From Amphibalanus amphitrite (lineage: Eukaryota > Arthropoda > Thecostraca > Balanomorpha > Balanidae), in contig NW_024881573.1 of NCBI RefSeq assembly GCF_019059575.1, positions 821,001 through 885,000 on the forward strand: a stretch of 64,000 nt of DNA, given 5' to 3'. Position numbers and translations under genes: made by a program. The notes below the pieces were generated by a model. It saw only the letters and a program-made list of their open reading frames with translations. It had not been told where the DNA came from and did not search any database. This document shows, one piece after another, positions 10,916 to 21,900 of the stretch. Each line of letters opens with the position of its first letter. The stretch's first letter is position 1.

Positions 10916-11725
10916 CCCCTGTACGCTAGCACCGCCCCCCCCCCCTCCGAGGGTTGGCAAAGTTGCCAAGTTGCCCCCACCCCCAAACGCCAAGTCTGCT
11001 ACCGCCCCTGCATTCAGATGCATCCATTGTAAAAAATAACTTGCACTGCAGTGATTGGGGGCTGGGGCACTGGCTGCTAGCAAGTTTTTTTTTTCCGGGA
11101 AACCGAAGTGGTAGTTCCTACCGGACGTCTGACCGGACCTTTATTTTTGCATTTGCTTCTGGGTGGGCAAATCGACGCCACTGTGTGGGCAATTGTGGTG
11201 ACTGGGTAGGCATTTGCCCACCCAGTGGGTATGTTAGAGGAGGCCCTGAAACGGCCTAGACAGTTTGAAAACGGTCTAGTCAGTTTTCAAACGGTCTGGC
11301 AAAGTACAACAGACTCTGAAGATGACTTAATGGATACAGGTTGGTCGATGATCAGGTTGTATCCATGAATACTTGCGCATTCTACCGAATGACTCGTCTA
11401 CGTCGAACATTTTCTTACTGTGCAGATGCTCGGCCCGGCCGTTTTCCCGATAATATTACTAATAATACAATTTCTCGGTCCGCCTGTTTATCGGCCATCC
11501 AGTTGATGGAGCCTGGTGAAGCCACCACAGGCAGTACGTAGGGCGACGTAAGCAAATTGTGTTGCTGATGCACTTCTGCTTTTTGTTTGAGGATGCCGTT
11601 TCGTATTTATTGATGTGTGGGGAAGGGGAGGTGGAGGGAAAACTTCAGGCCCGTTGGAGAGGGAAAATGGCAGAACCCTGAATATAAACGATCGAGTGGT
11701 TTAGTCGGGGTAGAACCAAGACAAA
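10916..11725. other. Low-complexity and palindromic sequence, no gene
   Basis: C-rich tracts lie at 10,930-10,990. At about 11,160-11,225 there is a segment built on GGGTGGGCAAAT and its complement. At about 11,236-11,300 there are three imperfect AACGGCCTAGACAGTTT units related to those at 13,010-13,215. Nothing coding is recognised. Confidence 0.4.
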
Positions 11726-12710
11726 TTAACCCGCGCCCGGCCGGGGGGGGTGTTTGAACACCCCCCTGCGGATACACCTGTTTGTGCATCTTTTCCGCAC
11801 ATGTTGTGAAAATTTCAGACCCAGGTCGCCTTTGGTCAGGTCACCAGACCACGCCAAGTGACCTACCTCACCTCAGAAAAAATAAGAATGCTCGTCATAG
11901 CTACACCGACTGAACGATTGCCTTGAAACTTTCAGCGATTGATTAGAGCAACATTATCTATAAAATATTTATCTCGAAATTTTGATATGGATGACCTGAG
12001 GTCAGGTCAATTTTGCGGCCTCTCCATTATAAGTCAATGTGAGAAAATTGAAAAGCGTCTGTTTTGCACGAACGTTGTTCTAGACACTCTCAAACATCGA
12101 GATGTAGGTAAAATTGACACACTGAACCGGAAAATGGCAACTGTCACCCTTTGTTATGTCCCCGAGGTCATATCAGGTCACGAACAGAATCTTACAGCTT
12201 TTCGCTAATAATTTCTGATAGAGGCTTGCTAGAGCGCTGAAAACGCCTTAGGTGTGTTCGGCTCGACGTTGCGGATCGACTGATATGCAACATGACCTTT
12301 TCCGGTCAGGTCATCACCTTGACCTGAGGTCAAATTTTCAAGTCGACCTTTCAAGGTCAAAGTATAGTTCATTCGACGCGTCTCGACGAGAGGAACACGA
12401 TGCTGGCAAAAGTAATGTCATGGCTCTTTTGAGTTAAAAGTTATTGCCAAAACAAAAACGCTTTCGGTAAAAACGACTATTTTTGGAGTTTTTGCCCTCT
12501 GGAGGCTGAACCGTTGACCTAAGGTCAACTCTGACAGCAATCTCCAGAAAGGTCTGTGAAAGGGCTATCGAATGCGCTTTTCTTCGGCGCTGTAGCTCTA
12601 TTGGTTCCCCAGATAGCCAACGGCAGTTTCCAAAAATCTCGGAGCACCGGAATCTCGGTGCTCCGAGATTCCGGCGCGGAATCTCGGAGCACCGGCCCGG
12701 CGCGGGTTGA
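11726..12710 (+). mobile_element. TTAA-type element, family C, diverged copy
   Basis: It begins TTAACCCGCGCCCGG with hairpin GGGTGTT/AACACCC and follows the family C layout seen at 51,450-53,839: the CATGTTGTGAAAATTTCAGA block, TGACCT clusters, and the CTGTAGCTCTATTGGTT block at about 12,590. It ends GGCGCGGGTTGA. The right subterminal part is replaced by a separate palindrome built on AATCTCGGAGCACCGG at about 12,637-12,692. It is older and more diverged than the tandem pair. Confidence 0.65.
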
Positions 12711-13009
12711 AGTACCGGTTATGGTAGTGTTGTATGAAAACTTCATCATATCCCGGTCCTCACCGCGCCCGGTTGACCGCCGGCGGCTGGCCGGTGGCGT
12801 ACGCCGGCAATACTTGACCATTGCGGTGGAAGGCGAAACTTTGAAGTCCGGGGGAAAGCCCGGGTCGACCGGGCGTTATACAGGCCGGGCCTCCGTCCTG
12901 CTAATGTCTTCCTGACCATGATTTCATGGTGCCTTGTAATGTCATGAAATGGTCGTGCTTCAACAAACTCAACATTGTCCAGCTATCTTCATGCAGACCC
13001 GATTGTTTT
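12711..13009. other. Unassigned GC-rich segment
   Basis: GC-rich sequence at 12,750-12,900, then AT-richer sequence. No repeat partner in the window and no supportable gene. Confidence 0.3.
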
Positions 13010-13215
13010 CAAAGTGCCTAGACCGTTTGCAAACGGCCTGGTGTCTCGAAAGTTGTCATACGGCCTAGACGGTTTCCAAACAGCCTGAAATTTCAGGCGG
13101 TTTGCATACAGCCTGGAATTTCAGCCCGTATTCAAACGGCCTGACTTTTCAGTCCGTTTGCATACTGACTGGGCTGTCCAGGCCGTTTGCAAACGGACTG
13201 AGTTTTCATACGGCC
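13010..13215. repeat. Cluster of CCGTTTGCAAACGG-type palindromes
   Basis: About eight imperfect units combine GGCCTG with CCGTTTGCAAACGG or a degenerate form of it, in alternating orientation. Related units lie at 11,236-11,300, and an AT-richer version (ATTTTGCAAAATG) lies at 55,200-55,345. They could be subterminal repeats of a lost transposon or a small satellite. Confidence 0.5.
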
Positions 13216-14241
13216 TGTAACATATACATGAGGCGTATGAGGCGTATAATAATCAAAAGAAGTTCGTTCGTAAACGTTAGCGCTCGAAGGTCGTTTGTAA
13301 TCGTAAAGGCGTTGAGATCGTGGTCGCAAGGTTCACATTTTCGAACAACAGTCGACGATTCACATACATTTTCACATCAGGAGCTACTTCACTTGTGCAC
13401 GACTATCACCTATGCATGCAGCGCCCCATACACGACTGGTACCTCCCACCCTGGCAAGATGTTGAGGCTTCTCTGTTTGTCCACCCTTGAAATATAAAAA
13501 CCCTCCTTGACCTTTCGTTTGCTCCAATTTCTTTCATAATCCAGAATTTTGACGTCGTCCCACATGATGTCATGCCCCGTTTCCACCACATGTCTTGAGA
13601 TACCCGAATGATCCCCGTTCCCCTGAGCTATAGCCCGCCTATGCTCTGCCTCCCTTGTCTTCAGCTTCCTCCCTGTCTCCCCCACATAAAGCTTCCCACA
13701 CTGACACTGATACTGGTAAACTACCCCCGACTTATCCTTAGACTCTAGCCTGTCTTTTGGTTTAACTAGCCTTGCTTTCAGATTTGCAGCCGGTCTCGTA
13801 CTAACTTTTGCATATGGGCGTAGGATGCGTGTCACCTGCTCACTAACCCCCTGGACATACGGAATGCTAATAAACGTGCGTCTGTCCTCCTCCGACGCTC
13901 TACTCTCCCGCCCTGACCCATCTTCCCTACCTGCCTTAAGCCGCTCCCTATTCTTGACCTGATTGTAAACCCGACGCACCATTCGTTTTGGGCAGTTGTT
14001 TTTCGCTAGTGCTCGCTCAATATTCATTGTCTCACGCTTCTCGTCTTCCTGTGCCGTCGTGAAGCGTGAGGCACGTGTGAATAGTGTTTGTGGGACCGAT
14101 GTCTTGTGTTGTGTGCTGTGGTGCGATTCAAAGTGAAGATATTTGTCTGTTTGTGTTGGCTTCCTAAATACTTCTGTTTTTAGAGTGCCCCCTTCCTGCT
14201 TGCATACCCTTACATCCAAAAAAGGTCTTGGATGTAAGACG
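13216..14241 (-). mobile_element. Inverted 5' partial copy of the Penelope-like element
   Basis: This antisense segment carries the 3' part of a Penelope-like element plus its terminal-repeat sequence (about 13,225-13,320). That repeat is an inverted match of 14,242-14,340. Penelope-like elements are often found with a partial second copy attached upstream, in tandem or inverted orientation. The segment stops where the RT-end motif FLDVRV begins (about 14,225). The main element follows immediately on the plus strand. Confidence 0.75.
13410..14219 (-). pseudogene. Penelope-like polyprotein, C-terminal part (RT end and GIY-YIG endonuclease)
   Basis: An open 269-residue frame covers the last stretch of the reverse transcriptase domain (DVRVCKQ, FRKPTQTDKYLHF) and a GIY-YIG endonuclease. 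Residues 165-189 contain GVVYQY, a Cys pair at 172/174 and LYVGETGRKLKTR. Downstream the H-x-GH and E-G-F elements expected of the family are present. In Penelope-like elements this nuclease nicks the target for reverse transcription. The frame is intact, but no RT catalytic core is attached, so it is a fragment. It differs from 37,413-38,222 at only a few residues and keeps the Gly (175) that the other copy has changed to Val. Confidence 0.85.
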
Positions 14242-14650
14242 ATCTCAACGCCTTTACGATTACAAACGACCTTCGAGCGCTAACGTTTACGAACGAGCTT
14301 CTTTTGATTATTATACGCCTCATACGCCTCATGTATATATTGCGACGTATAGGTGGCGGTGGGCGAGTGTATGTACTTTGAGGCTTTATATCATTGTTTA
14401 ACGAAATGTGTAAGTGTTATTATGTATTTGCATCCTTCCAACCAGGCGAGCACTTTAACTATTTTCGCGTGAAAATGAGATTGTATTTTTTTCAAATGTG
14501 TATTGTCTTGTTGTGTTAGAACATATACCTATGGCTGACGAAGAAGGCAGTAGCCTTCGAAAGCTACCAATTATATAAACTTTACTGGTGTGGAATAACT
14601 CTTTTTGCCATAAACAATATGTCCCAGTACAATAATTCCATTTTTAAAGG
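14242..14650 (+). repeat. Penelope-like terminal repeat (pLTR), left
   Basis: It matches the sequence after the ORF at 38,310-38,725 closely, including GGCTGACGAAGAAGGCAGTA and GTGTGGAATAACTC, and runs into the start of the ORF (ATG at 14,619). Penelope-like elements commonly carry such LTR-like repeats that overlap the coding region. The right copy also includes the first codons of the ORF, which fits this arrangement. Confidence 0.75.
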
Positions 14651-16248
14651 GACTATCCCACCTTCTAAAATGTTGTTAAAACCAGTTAAATTGTGCCCGA
14701 CTTTATAGATTGGATGACCAGGAACACGGTTCTGGCATTTATTTTTCATTAAACATCTTAGGCTTCCCATATTCCAAACACAAACTTTCAAATATGTGAC
14801 GTCACAGCCCAAAATTATCTCCTTCCCCAGGTCACATTACTGTCATAAAGCTGATTCTTTTTACTCTGTAGACACCACAACAAAGTTCAGACCAAGTTTT
14901 AAGCGATTTTTCAACGAACAACCCCATTTAAATCAGAATGACTAAACGAGGTGACGTCACACTAACGGTCGCTCCATGTTGAAGATAGGGCCTTGTACAA
15001 GGCCCATTTTCAAATGAAGGGAACGAATTTCTTCAACACCAAGAGGCCGCGGGGGTTGCAACCTAGATAGATAGTGGTTTCTGAACCTCGCCGCAAACTT
15101 GGCTATCTCAACTCAAACCCCATGTTAAAGGTGGGGTAGTCCCTTTAAAGTTATCAAGGAACGCTTTGGTCAAGATGTGCTAACGATATCAAGACAATAC
15201 GAGAAGAAAATGTTTAAGCTAGCTAAGTTTAGAAATCATTTAACTTTTGCGGTAAAGTGCAAGGTTAATAATCTAGTACCGAAAGGAATGCGTCTGAAGT
15301 GTGGGGTGCGGACTGGAAAAGCAAAGGAAATCATCAAAAAAGCTGAACGACAAATACTCCGCGAGCATACGAGACAGGCGAAGAACACGAACGACGCACT
15401 TCGACACGAAATAGAAAAACACTAAGAAACACTACGACGGAAGCTAGGGGATTCAGTCTTCCAACAACTAGCAACTATCGTTCGGGAAAGGAGCCGAGCA
15501 CTTTTCGACAAAGTCAAGACCAGGCAGCGCCAGAAGTACGAACAAAAATTCAGAATCCGAATGCGACCGTCAATGGCTCGCGGAACCGAGGAGGCACGAT
15601 ACCACCAGATGGAGGTGCAGCAGATGAGGAAGGGGAAGACAATGGGAGAGAAGGAGGCAGCACGGCACCAGGAACCGGGGAATTTGCAGAAGAGGAGCAG
15701 GAGACAATGGTGGACGAGAAACCCGCGGAAGAAGCTGGCCCAGGTGTAACGACAGAGCAGACAGGAGACGGAGGAGGACAGGATGACAGCGAAGACAAAT
15801 GGGTGGTGAATCTAGCCGGGGTACATCTGAGCGATGATGAGGTCAGTGTGCTTCGCAAGGGTCTTTACTTTGTACCGACACCGACTAGCCTTCCAGTCGC
15901 TGACTTTGTAGCCGCCGTTGAAAACGTTTGCCGGTCAGAAACGGTCACGCCAGAAGAAGCGAATAGGATCAGATTTGATGTCACTAAGGCGCTTAATTCT
16001 TTCCGTCCGCCACAAAAGAGGAATCTAAGTAAGGGGGAGTGGAAAGCGTTGCACGACCTACAAAGTAGACAGGATATCATGATCTTACCCGCTGATAAAG
16101 GCAGGTCGGTGTGTGTACTGTCACGTGAACAGTATCAGAACAAGTTGCAGGCACTGCTGGATGATCAGGATACGTATGCTGACCTGGAGAGGGACCCCAC
16201 TGGTAGATACACTCGGGAAGTCAGGGGGGTATTGAAAGAATTAGAGCT
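14619..16248 (+). pseudogene. Penelope-like polyprotein, N-terminal part (broken)
   Basis: The ORF begins at ATG 14,619 (MSQYNNSIFK). It is interrupted after ten codons by a TTAA MITE and resumes at 15,149 with VIKERFGQDVLTISRQYEKK and FRNHLTF, typical of the Penelope N-terminal region. There is an in-frame TAA after residues IEKH (15,423-15,425) and a frame change between about 15,550 and 15,700. The frame then runs to 16,248 with KGLYFVPTPTSLPVADF, NLSKGEW and ILPADKGRSVCVL, all expected upstream of the RT palm. At 16,249 it is cut by the inverted end of the 16.65-kb block. The continuation is at 32,903. Confidence 0.8.
14644..15148. mobile_element. TTAA-flanked MITE inside the Penelope ORF
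   Basis: A 505-bp insert with TTAA at 14,644-14,647 and 15,145-15,148 and terminal repeats AGGGACTATCCCACC (left) and AGGGACTACCCCACC (complement of right). The second Penelope terminal repeat at about 38,716-38,735 has the uninterrupted site, ATTTTTAAAGTTAT. This is a direct empty-site comparison that confirms a TTAA duplication. Relatives are at 54,521-55,017 and, truncated, at 39,165-39,402. Confidence 0.85.
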
Positions 16249-16399
16249 GAGGCCAGTTTTACCAAAAAATACCAGCCGGCCGCCGAAATAAAATATCCAG
16301 CCGAAAAAATAGCCGCCACACAGCCACGAGTTTCACCAACAAAAAAATTCCAGCCAACATCGGCCGGAAATATTTGTCGCCGGCAGTCAGCTGATATTT

Positions 16400-16720
16400 T
16401 AATATCGATAATGGTCAAGGAGATTGATAAATTATTTAAAACATGTTTCAAATAAAGTTAAGCGTGTTTTTTTAAAGCAAATACAACAAAGATTGAGAAA
16501 TATTATTATTGGACAACATAACATATATTTTCAAGAGTTGTAACCACAAAATAGACCATAATAAACTTGCCAATACAAGACCACCAAATTGTAAACCTAC
16601 GTCATTTATGACGGTCACGATAGGAAGCGTGCGTTTTAGTGGATCTTTTTTTCCTGTCAGCCTATCATTTTTCATTTTTACAATACCTTCAACTTGCAAT
16701 TAACCTTTTTGTCTGCTTTT
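16400..16720. other. AT-rich segment, no gene
   Basis: AT-rich sequence just inside the left end of the 16.65-kb block. The short ORFs on each strand look like chance. Confidence 0.35.
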
Positions 16721-17580
16721 AGTTGCACCTTGTAGAAAATAATCGTGTCGAACGTGCACGCAATGTATGGACCCCCACTCCCACCTTTTATGAGGTGGGG
16801 ACTATAATAGATGGGACCCGCTCCCGACGCGGGAGTCGCACCTCTTTCCTAGATGTCAAAAGAGTGGGGAAGAAGCGGCAAACATTGTTCCCAGAGGCGC
16901 CACCTGAAGCTGGACGGACAGTTCCGCTGTCGAGCGAGTGAACTGCGGTGCTGCGAGGCGGCTTCGCGCGCACTGCATTACACCTACTTCTAGGACCAAG
17001 AGGGCTAAGGATTCGCCAAAGCCTATATGGGTAAAGCCTTGTGCCAAGGCGAGTGTCATACCTCAGGAAGATACCTACCCAGATTAACTGCACCGCGGTC
17101 ATTGCAGGGCTGAGGGCGGTCGTTCGCCCCACTTCGGCGAGGTGGAGGTCATGCTGCCCGGCTAGGTGGTTTCAGCCGATATGCAGGCCCCGTTTGCCGG
17201 GCCCGGTCAAGACGAAGGAATGCCACACAGCAAACAATATAAGCTCCGGCCCCGCTACACTGGTCCGGCTCGTAACAATACCTGCGCTAGCTTCGTCGAC
17301 CGTCGTTCGACTGCGCCCAGTACCGCTCAGTGGAAAGTCCTGCCGAACTCGTCCACGTGTGCCGAGATCATTCGTTGCGCACGGACACAATCGTCCGACG
17401 GAGACCGCTTTACATGATGATCGCGTGGTGACCACCTTTTCGCCGGCTTCCACGCCCAGTCGAGCCGTCTGGCTACGCCCCAACCAAATGATCGTTCTAA
17501 GCCTTTCGACTGGTTTGCAAAACTCGGGTCTAATATCGAAGTATTTGGGAGTTAGGACACGTTAAATCCGTGTTCATGAA
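16721..17580. other. GC-rich unrecognised segment
   Basis: The segment is GC-rich against AT-rich neighbours and gives overlapping open frames in several registers (174 codons at 17,041-17,565 on the plus strand, about 114 at 16,788-17,132 on the minus strand). I recognise no domain. It could be part of the original 16.65-kb element, a captured host fragment, or an old retroelement. Overlapping frames in several registers are expected of GC-rich DNA, so none is called as a gene. Confidence 0.35.
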
Positions 17581-17734
17581 CAAATATACATTATGCAACT
17601 AAAAACGCCTTACCTACTTTAACTTTTCTGGGCTGATGACAAGTTAAACACCTATTCATTGTAATATTTCTAAAATGTAAATAAATCATGAGCGATGAGC
17701 GTAAAAAAGGTGAAAAAAAGCGATCAACTAGAAG

Positions 17735-19267
17735 CTAGCGTGGGAATCCACTGACGTAGGTCGCCTCGTACTGGCGCAGCTCGTACAGCGGCACCGGCGT
17801 CTCCCGCACCCGGCCGTCCACCTTGCCCGCCTGCGCCATCAGCCGCTAGAAATGGCTGCGCTGCCGCTCAAACATTAGCGTGACCGCCTGGCCGGCCCGG
17901 CTAACGCGCGCCGTCCGACGCACGCAGTGTGCCTTCAACAGCGCCGGGATGTCGTACGACACGACCGCGTCCACGGCGTCCACGTCAATACCGCGCGCCA
18001 TAGCCTCGAGCACACCAGCATCTCAGCTGGCGCGCGCCGCCGCCGCGCTGGCCCGCCGGCACTGCCCCAGGGAACTCGGCCTCGCGCGCGCCCAGCACCG
18101 ACAGCGGTAGCTCCAGCTGGTGCGCTGCCTCGTTCCAGTTGACCAACACGAGCGAGCGCCGCCAGTCGGGCTGTCGGAGCAAATTGTGCATCAGCAGCGG
18201 CTTCAGCGGCTGCGGCGCCACCACGTTGAACGACTCGCTCAGCTCGGCCGGCGTGGTGAACCTGCCGACGAACTGACCGGGCAGTGCGACGGCGGGCCGG
18301 CGTGCCGGCCACCCGCCGGCACGCCGGCCGGCGGGTGGCCGGCACGGCCACGTTGAGCGGCATTCGCTCCAGCTTCTCCGGCCTCCGGGTTCTGTGACAG
18401 GGTAGCCAAGAACGGCAGCTTCTGCAGCGGCAGGTGAGGCGCGCAGACGGCGGCGGCCGTCAGCCGGCCGGCGATGCAGGGCGGCGGGCCGTGGCTGCCG
18501 CCACCCGCTCCACCGCTTTCAGCCAGCCCGTCTCGGCCATCTCGATCACCCGGTCGGCTTCGTCGATCACCAGGTAGCGCAGGTGCGCTAGCGAGAAGCC
18601 CTCGGCGCTGGGTATGTGATCCATCAGCCAGCCAGGAGTGCTCACCACGATCAGCCAGGGAGACCGGGCCGCGCGGCCCCACCGCCACCAGTTGGTGCCC
18701 CCCCCCCCTCGTGCCACTTCGTCTCCACCCAGCAGCCGGACGCAGAGCGGCGTGTCGGCGTCGTACTGGCGGAACACGGCGGGCACCTGAGCGGGCAGCG
18801 CCTGTGTGGGTAGCACAGCTAGCGCGCGCACCCGGCGGCCGGCGCACCGCGGCGCCGCGCCTGCACCAGCGGCAGCACGAACGGCAGCGTCTTACCGCGG
18901 CCGGCCGGCGCCGAGACGCAGAGGTCGGCCGGTGGCAGCGGCGACTCTGCGGCCGCCAGCAACTCGGGCAGCACTGTCACCTGCACCAGGAACACCTGTT
19001 CGATGCCCTCGGCGGCCAGCCGGGCGCGCAGCTCGGGGCAGAGCGCCGGCAGATTGGCCGGCGCCGGCCGCCGGTCGCCAATCGGCTGCGGGTGCGCCAG
19101 CCAGTCGGGCAGCGCACGCGGTGCACGGCCTGTCGGCTCGAGCGCTCCACCTCGTCCAGCACGGTGAAGTCGTCCGCGGCGGCGTCTCCGTCCGACTCGG
19201 AGGTGTCCTCACTGTCGTTATTGGCGACGGCGGCTGCCGCTGTGCGCTCAGTCAGGTCGGCCATCAC
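17735..19267 (-). pseudogene. DEAD-box RNA helicase pseudogene, DDX51-like
   Basis: A single uninterrupted block without introns translates, across several frames, as a DEAD-box helicase. It has an acidic N-terminus starting at ATG 19,265-19,267 (MADLTERT), then DLCVSAPAGRGKT (Walker A, GKT kept), RALAVLPTQALPAQV (motif Ia region), STPGWLMDH and YLVIDEADRVIE (motif II intact). These are followed by LATLSQNP (motif III region), PLLMHNLL, GIDVDAVDAVVSYDIPA and RRTARVSRAGQA (motif VI region). The order and spacing suggest DDX51/Dbp6, which works in large-subunit rRNA maturation. Frameshifts, an in-frame TAG within the C-terminal part (about 17,845) and substitutions in core motifs (TPGW for TPGR, LAT for SAT) mark it as dead. 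Lack of introns fits a retrocopy, but no poly(A) tail is visible. Confidence 0.7.
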
Positions 19268-20192
19268 AGCAACACTCGCCGATGATTGGCGTCATCGAAA
19301 CCGTCGGACGACGGTGGATTCACCACCGTTTTTGCAGCAGAGACTGGAAAAACCTCAGCAATAAACAAGGAAAAACATCACAACATGCCACAGCCCGCAA
19401 TTGTGCATATTGTCATTTTATTTCTCACATGACAGAAAATATTGGCTGCCTTATTCTAGGAACTGGCATGAAAAACATAAGCTAAAATCAAGCTAAGTGA
19501 ATTATTATTGTATTTCAACATGAGACTGGGAAAAAATCCTTGTCACTGTCAACATGACCAGCGTAACGGACGGGCTGCATGAACATTTCGGCGCATGATC
19601 TGAAAACTCTGTGTTCAGAAATTTCAGCGCTGAGGTGAACAAATAACATTTTGACCGCAATTTGCCCAAGATTACTTTACTACTCAGGTTGGTTCACTAG
19701 GGAAATAAAGGCGCCGTAGCTACGTCACGGATTTGGTAGCAATCTGGTAGCAATTTTTGCAGACATCAATGGCGCACGTGTTGTTTGATCGTCGCCAATA
19801 CTATTTTACTGCACTATTTTGTTATTTCACTGCAATGTATTGTACATTACATTTGAAAATTAAAATAAAGAAATATTCGTAACCCAGCAAGTCAGTTATT
19901 CTTTGAGGCAGCACTCTGTCAGCATTGAGCCTTCAGAATGTGTTATTTGATAGACTTTCCCACATGTTCTACTCTTGTGGAAAACTTTCTTAGTCATCAA
20001 AAATGTATGCACATATGAATAATTAGAACTTCATTTTCAAAGTTTTATAGAAATAAGAATTCACATAACATTATCATAAGGCTACCTGTCCATTTCGTCC
20101 AACCAATTAAATATTCATCCAGCAGAAGGGAGGTACCTCTGAGAAGGTACTGATATCTCTTATCTACACCAATATTTCAGGAAAATGACAGA
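19268..20192. other. AT-rich segment, no gene
   Basis: No ORF, repeat partner or RNA gene was recognised. A short direct repeat of TGGTAGCAA occurs at about 19,734-19,755, and a similar pair occurs at about 31,343-31,365 near the other side of the 16.65-kb block. Confidence 0.35.
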
Positions 20193-20641
20193 AGCCCCGT
20201 TTCCATGACACTTCTGAATCCGGATTAGCTCCGAATCCGGATTCAAACGACCATGGAAACGGCACATTTCGCGTTGGGGGATCGGATCGGGTAATCCGGA
20301 TTCAAAAAGAAGATTAGAGAGGCCGATCCCACTTTGGCAGCATATGGCAGCACTATTCCCTTTGCGGCAGGCGGTGCCGCCGCCATTTTGAACTGAGCGT
20401 TTCGGCGCCAGTTTTGGTCTGCGGTTTATGTTTGCTGCAATAATTGGGATAAATTTTCTTAACCAATTGTTACAAAGCACGGCAGAAACTTACATGGTCG
20501 CAAGAGAAGACGACAGACGACACTACACACTCAGCACACCCACGTCCACCCTCCCCGAGCGGCACCGCGCGACACTAGGGGACGCGTCAAGGTCGCGCCG
20601 TCTCCCCTACCCGCCTCGGCGGGGACCCTCGCCGCCGGCCG

Positions 20642-20856
20642 TACAGTCTGTCTTAAAAGTACCGCGCAAAGTGACAGTGGATCCATCATGCCTGACCGAG
20701 GAAGGGCATACTAAATTTGAGTCACTGAAGCAATTCACATCATCGTCCATTCCCTAGGTCAATTGGTTCGGCGACTTTCAAATTATAGCAGCCCCTTCCT
20801 CAGTCAGGCTTGATGGATCCACCGTCACTTTGCGCGGTACTTTTAAGACAGACTGT
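20642..20856. mobile_element. TA-flanked palindromic MITE, Tc1/mariner-like (copy 2)
   Basis: Same family as 3,695-3,910, with loop inverted. It is flanked on the left by CTCGCCGCCGGCCG and on the right by two further copies of TCGCCGCCGGCC, each next to GTACAGTCT (20,857-20,908). The insertion site was therefore locally duplicated, or marked by repeated insertion and excision. Confidence 0.75.
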
Positions 20857-21197
20857 ACAGTCTCGCCGCCGGCCGGGTACAGTCTCGCCGCCGGCCGTAC
20901 AGTCTTTAACACTGACACCGTGGTCGCTGAATCCCAATCGGTAGTCTCTGCGCACAAACCAGGGCGTATTTTAAGGGATTTTCACTGGGTCGGCAATCAC
21001 AATTAGGGGCGGCATTTTGTACTCATAGGGGCGGCACTTGGCATCTGAGGGGGCGGCATACCTACTGATATTTAATGACCAAAAAAGACACGTTCGACGG
21101 TTCTTTTATAACTCTTCCTAAGTAATGATTCCAGATTCAACCTAAGCTCAGCGGTATTACGTTTATTTTTCCGGGATATAGTATTTCTCTCACCATA

Positions 21198-21503
21198 ATG
21201 CGATTAATGAACTATAATTTGACCTTCCAAAAAAATAATTTTAAAATTTTACCTCAGGTAAACATGTTACATACCAGTCGATTCGTATCGTCAAGCTTAA
21301 AATATTCACGGCGTTTTATGGTTCTATCTAGAACAGTGGTCGGCAGGTCGCAGGAGAGTGCCCACTTTATGGGCGCTGGACGGGGCCATTACCCCCACTT
21401 GTCATACTCCATTGCTTACACAGCAAGGGTTGCTGATATTCGGCCATATCCTTTGACGCCTCTATTTTTCTGCATAGGTATAAATAAAATGCAACACAAT
21501 TAA
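21198..21503 (+). other. Open frame in the hAT element, function unknown
   Basis: A 101-codon frame (MRLMNYNLTFQKNNF at the start) recurs without an amino-acid change at 26,926-27,231 on the minus strand in the inverted copy. I recognise no domain. Identity is explained by the recent duplication rather than by selection, so it is probably not a gene. Confidence 0.25.
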
Positions 21504-21791
21504 CTCTCTTTTTTATGGAGAGGGAGAGCGGGTGGAGTAAGGATTAACTCATACATTTTTTATTTATTAGTCACTAGCGTAATGAACAGCGTATTGCAAC
21601 GATACGTTCATCCCTCCCCCCCCCCCCTAAGTTAACGAATGTTATACCTACCTACTCAAACATTTTCGTGACCCCAGTGACATTGTCATTGAGTTTTTGA
21701 AATTTTAATGACCTTCACTCGGTAACTTTCTCTCCGGCTCGGCCGGCGGACAAAACGCAAGCGAAGACAATGCGGGGAGTCCGGTGCTCTA

Positions 21792-21803
21792 CCAACTGAG
21801 CCA
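21792..21803 (-). other. tRNA-like A box (degenerate)
   Basis: On the minus strand the sequence TGGCTCAGTTGG matches the RNA polymerase III A-box consensus TRGCNNAGYNGG and is followed by TAGAGCACCGGACT, as in a tRNA D arm and beyond. No B box (GGTTCGANTCC) follows at the right distance. It is a tRNA relic or a piece of a tRNA-derived SINE. The mirror copy is at 26,627-26,638 on the plus strand. Confidence 0.5.
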
Positions 21804-21900
21804 CAGAACAGGCAAATGCTCACCATAGATATACCGACTGAACGATCCCTTTATAATTTCAGCGATTGATAAGACAAACAGTGTGTAACTGTATATATAA

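Noticed and set aside
16788..17565. Overlapping ORFs of 114 and 174 codons as genes
   Set aside because: They occur in several registers of a GC-rich stretch and show no recognised domain.
18474..19364. Plus-strand 296-codon ORF
   Set aside because: Arg/Pro-rich antisense shadow of the GC-rich helicase pseudogene.
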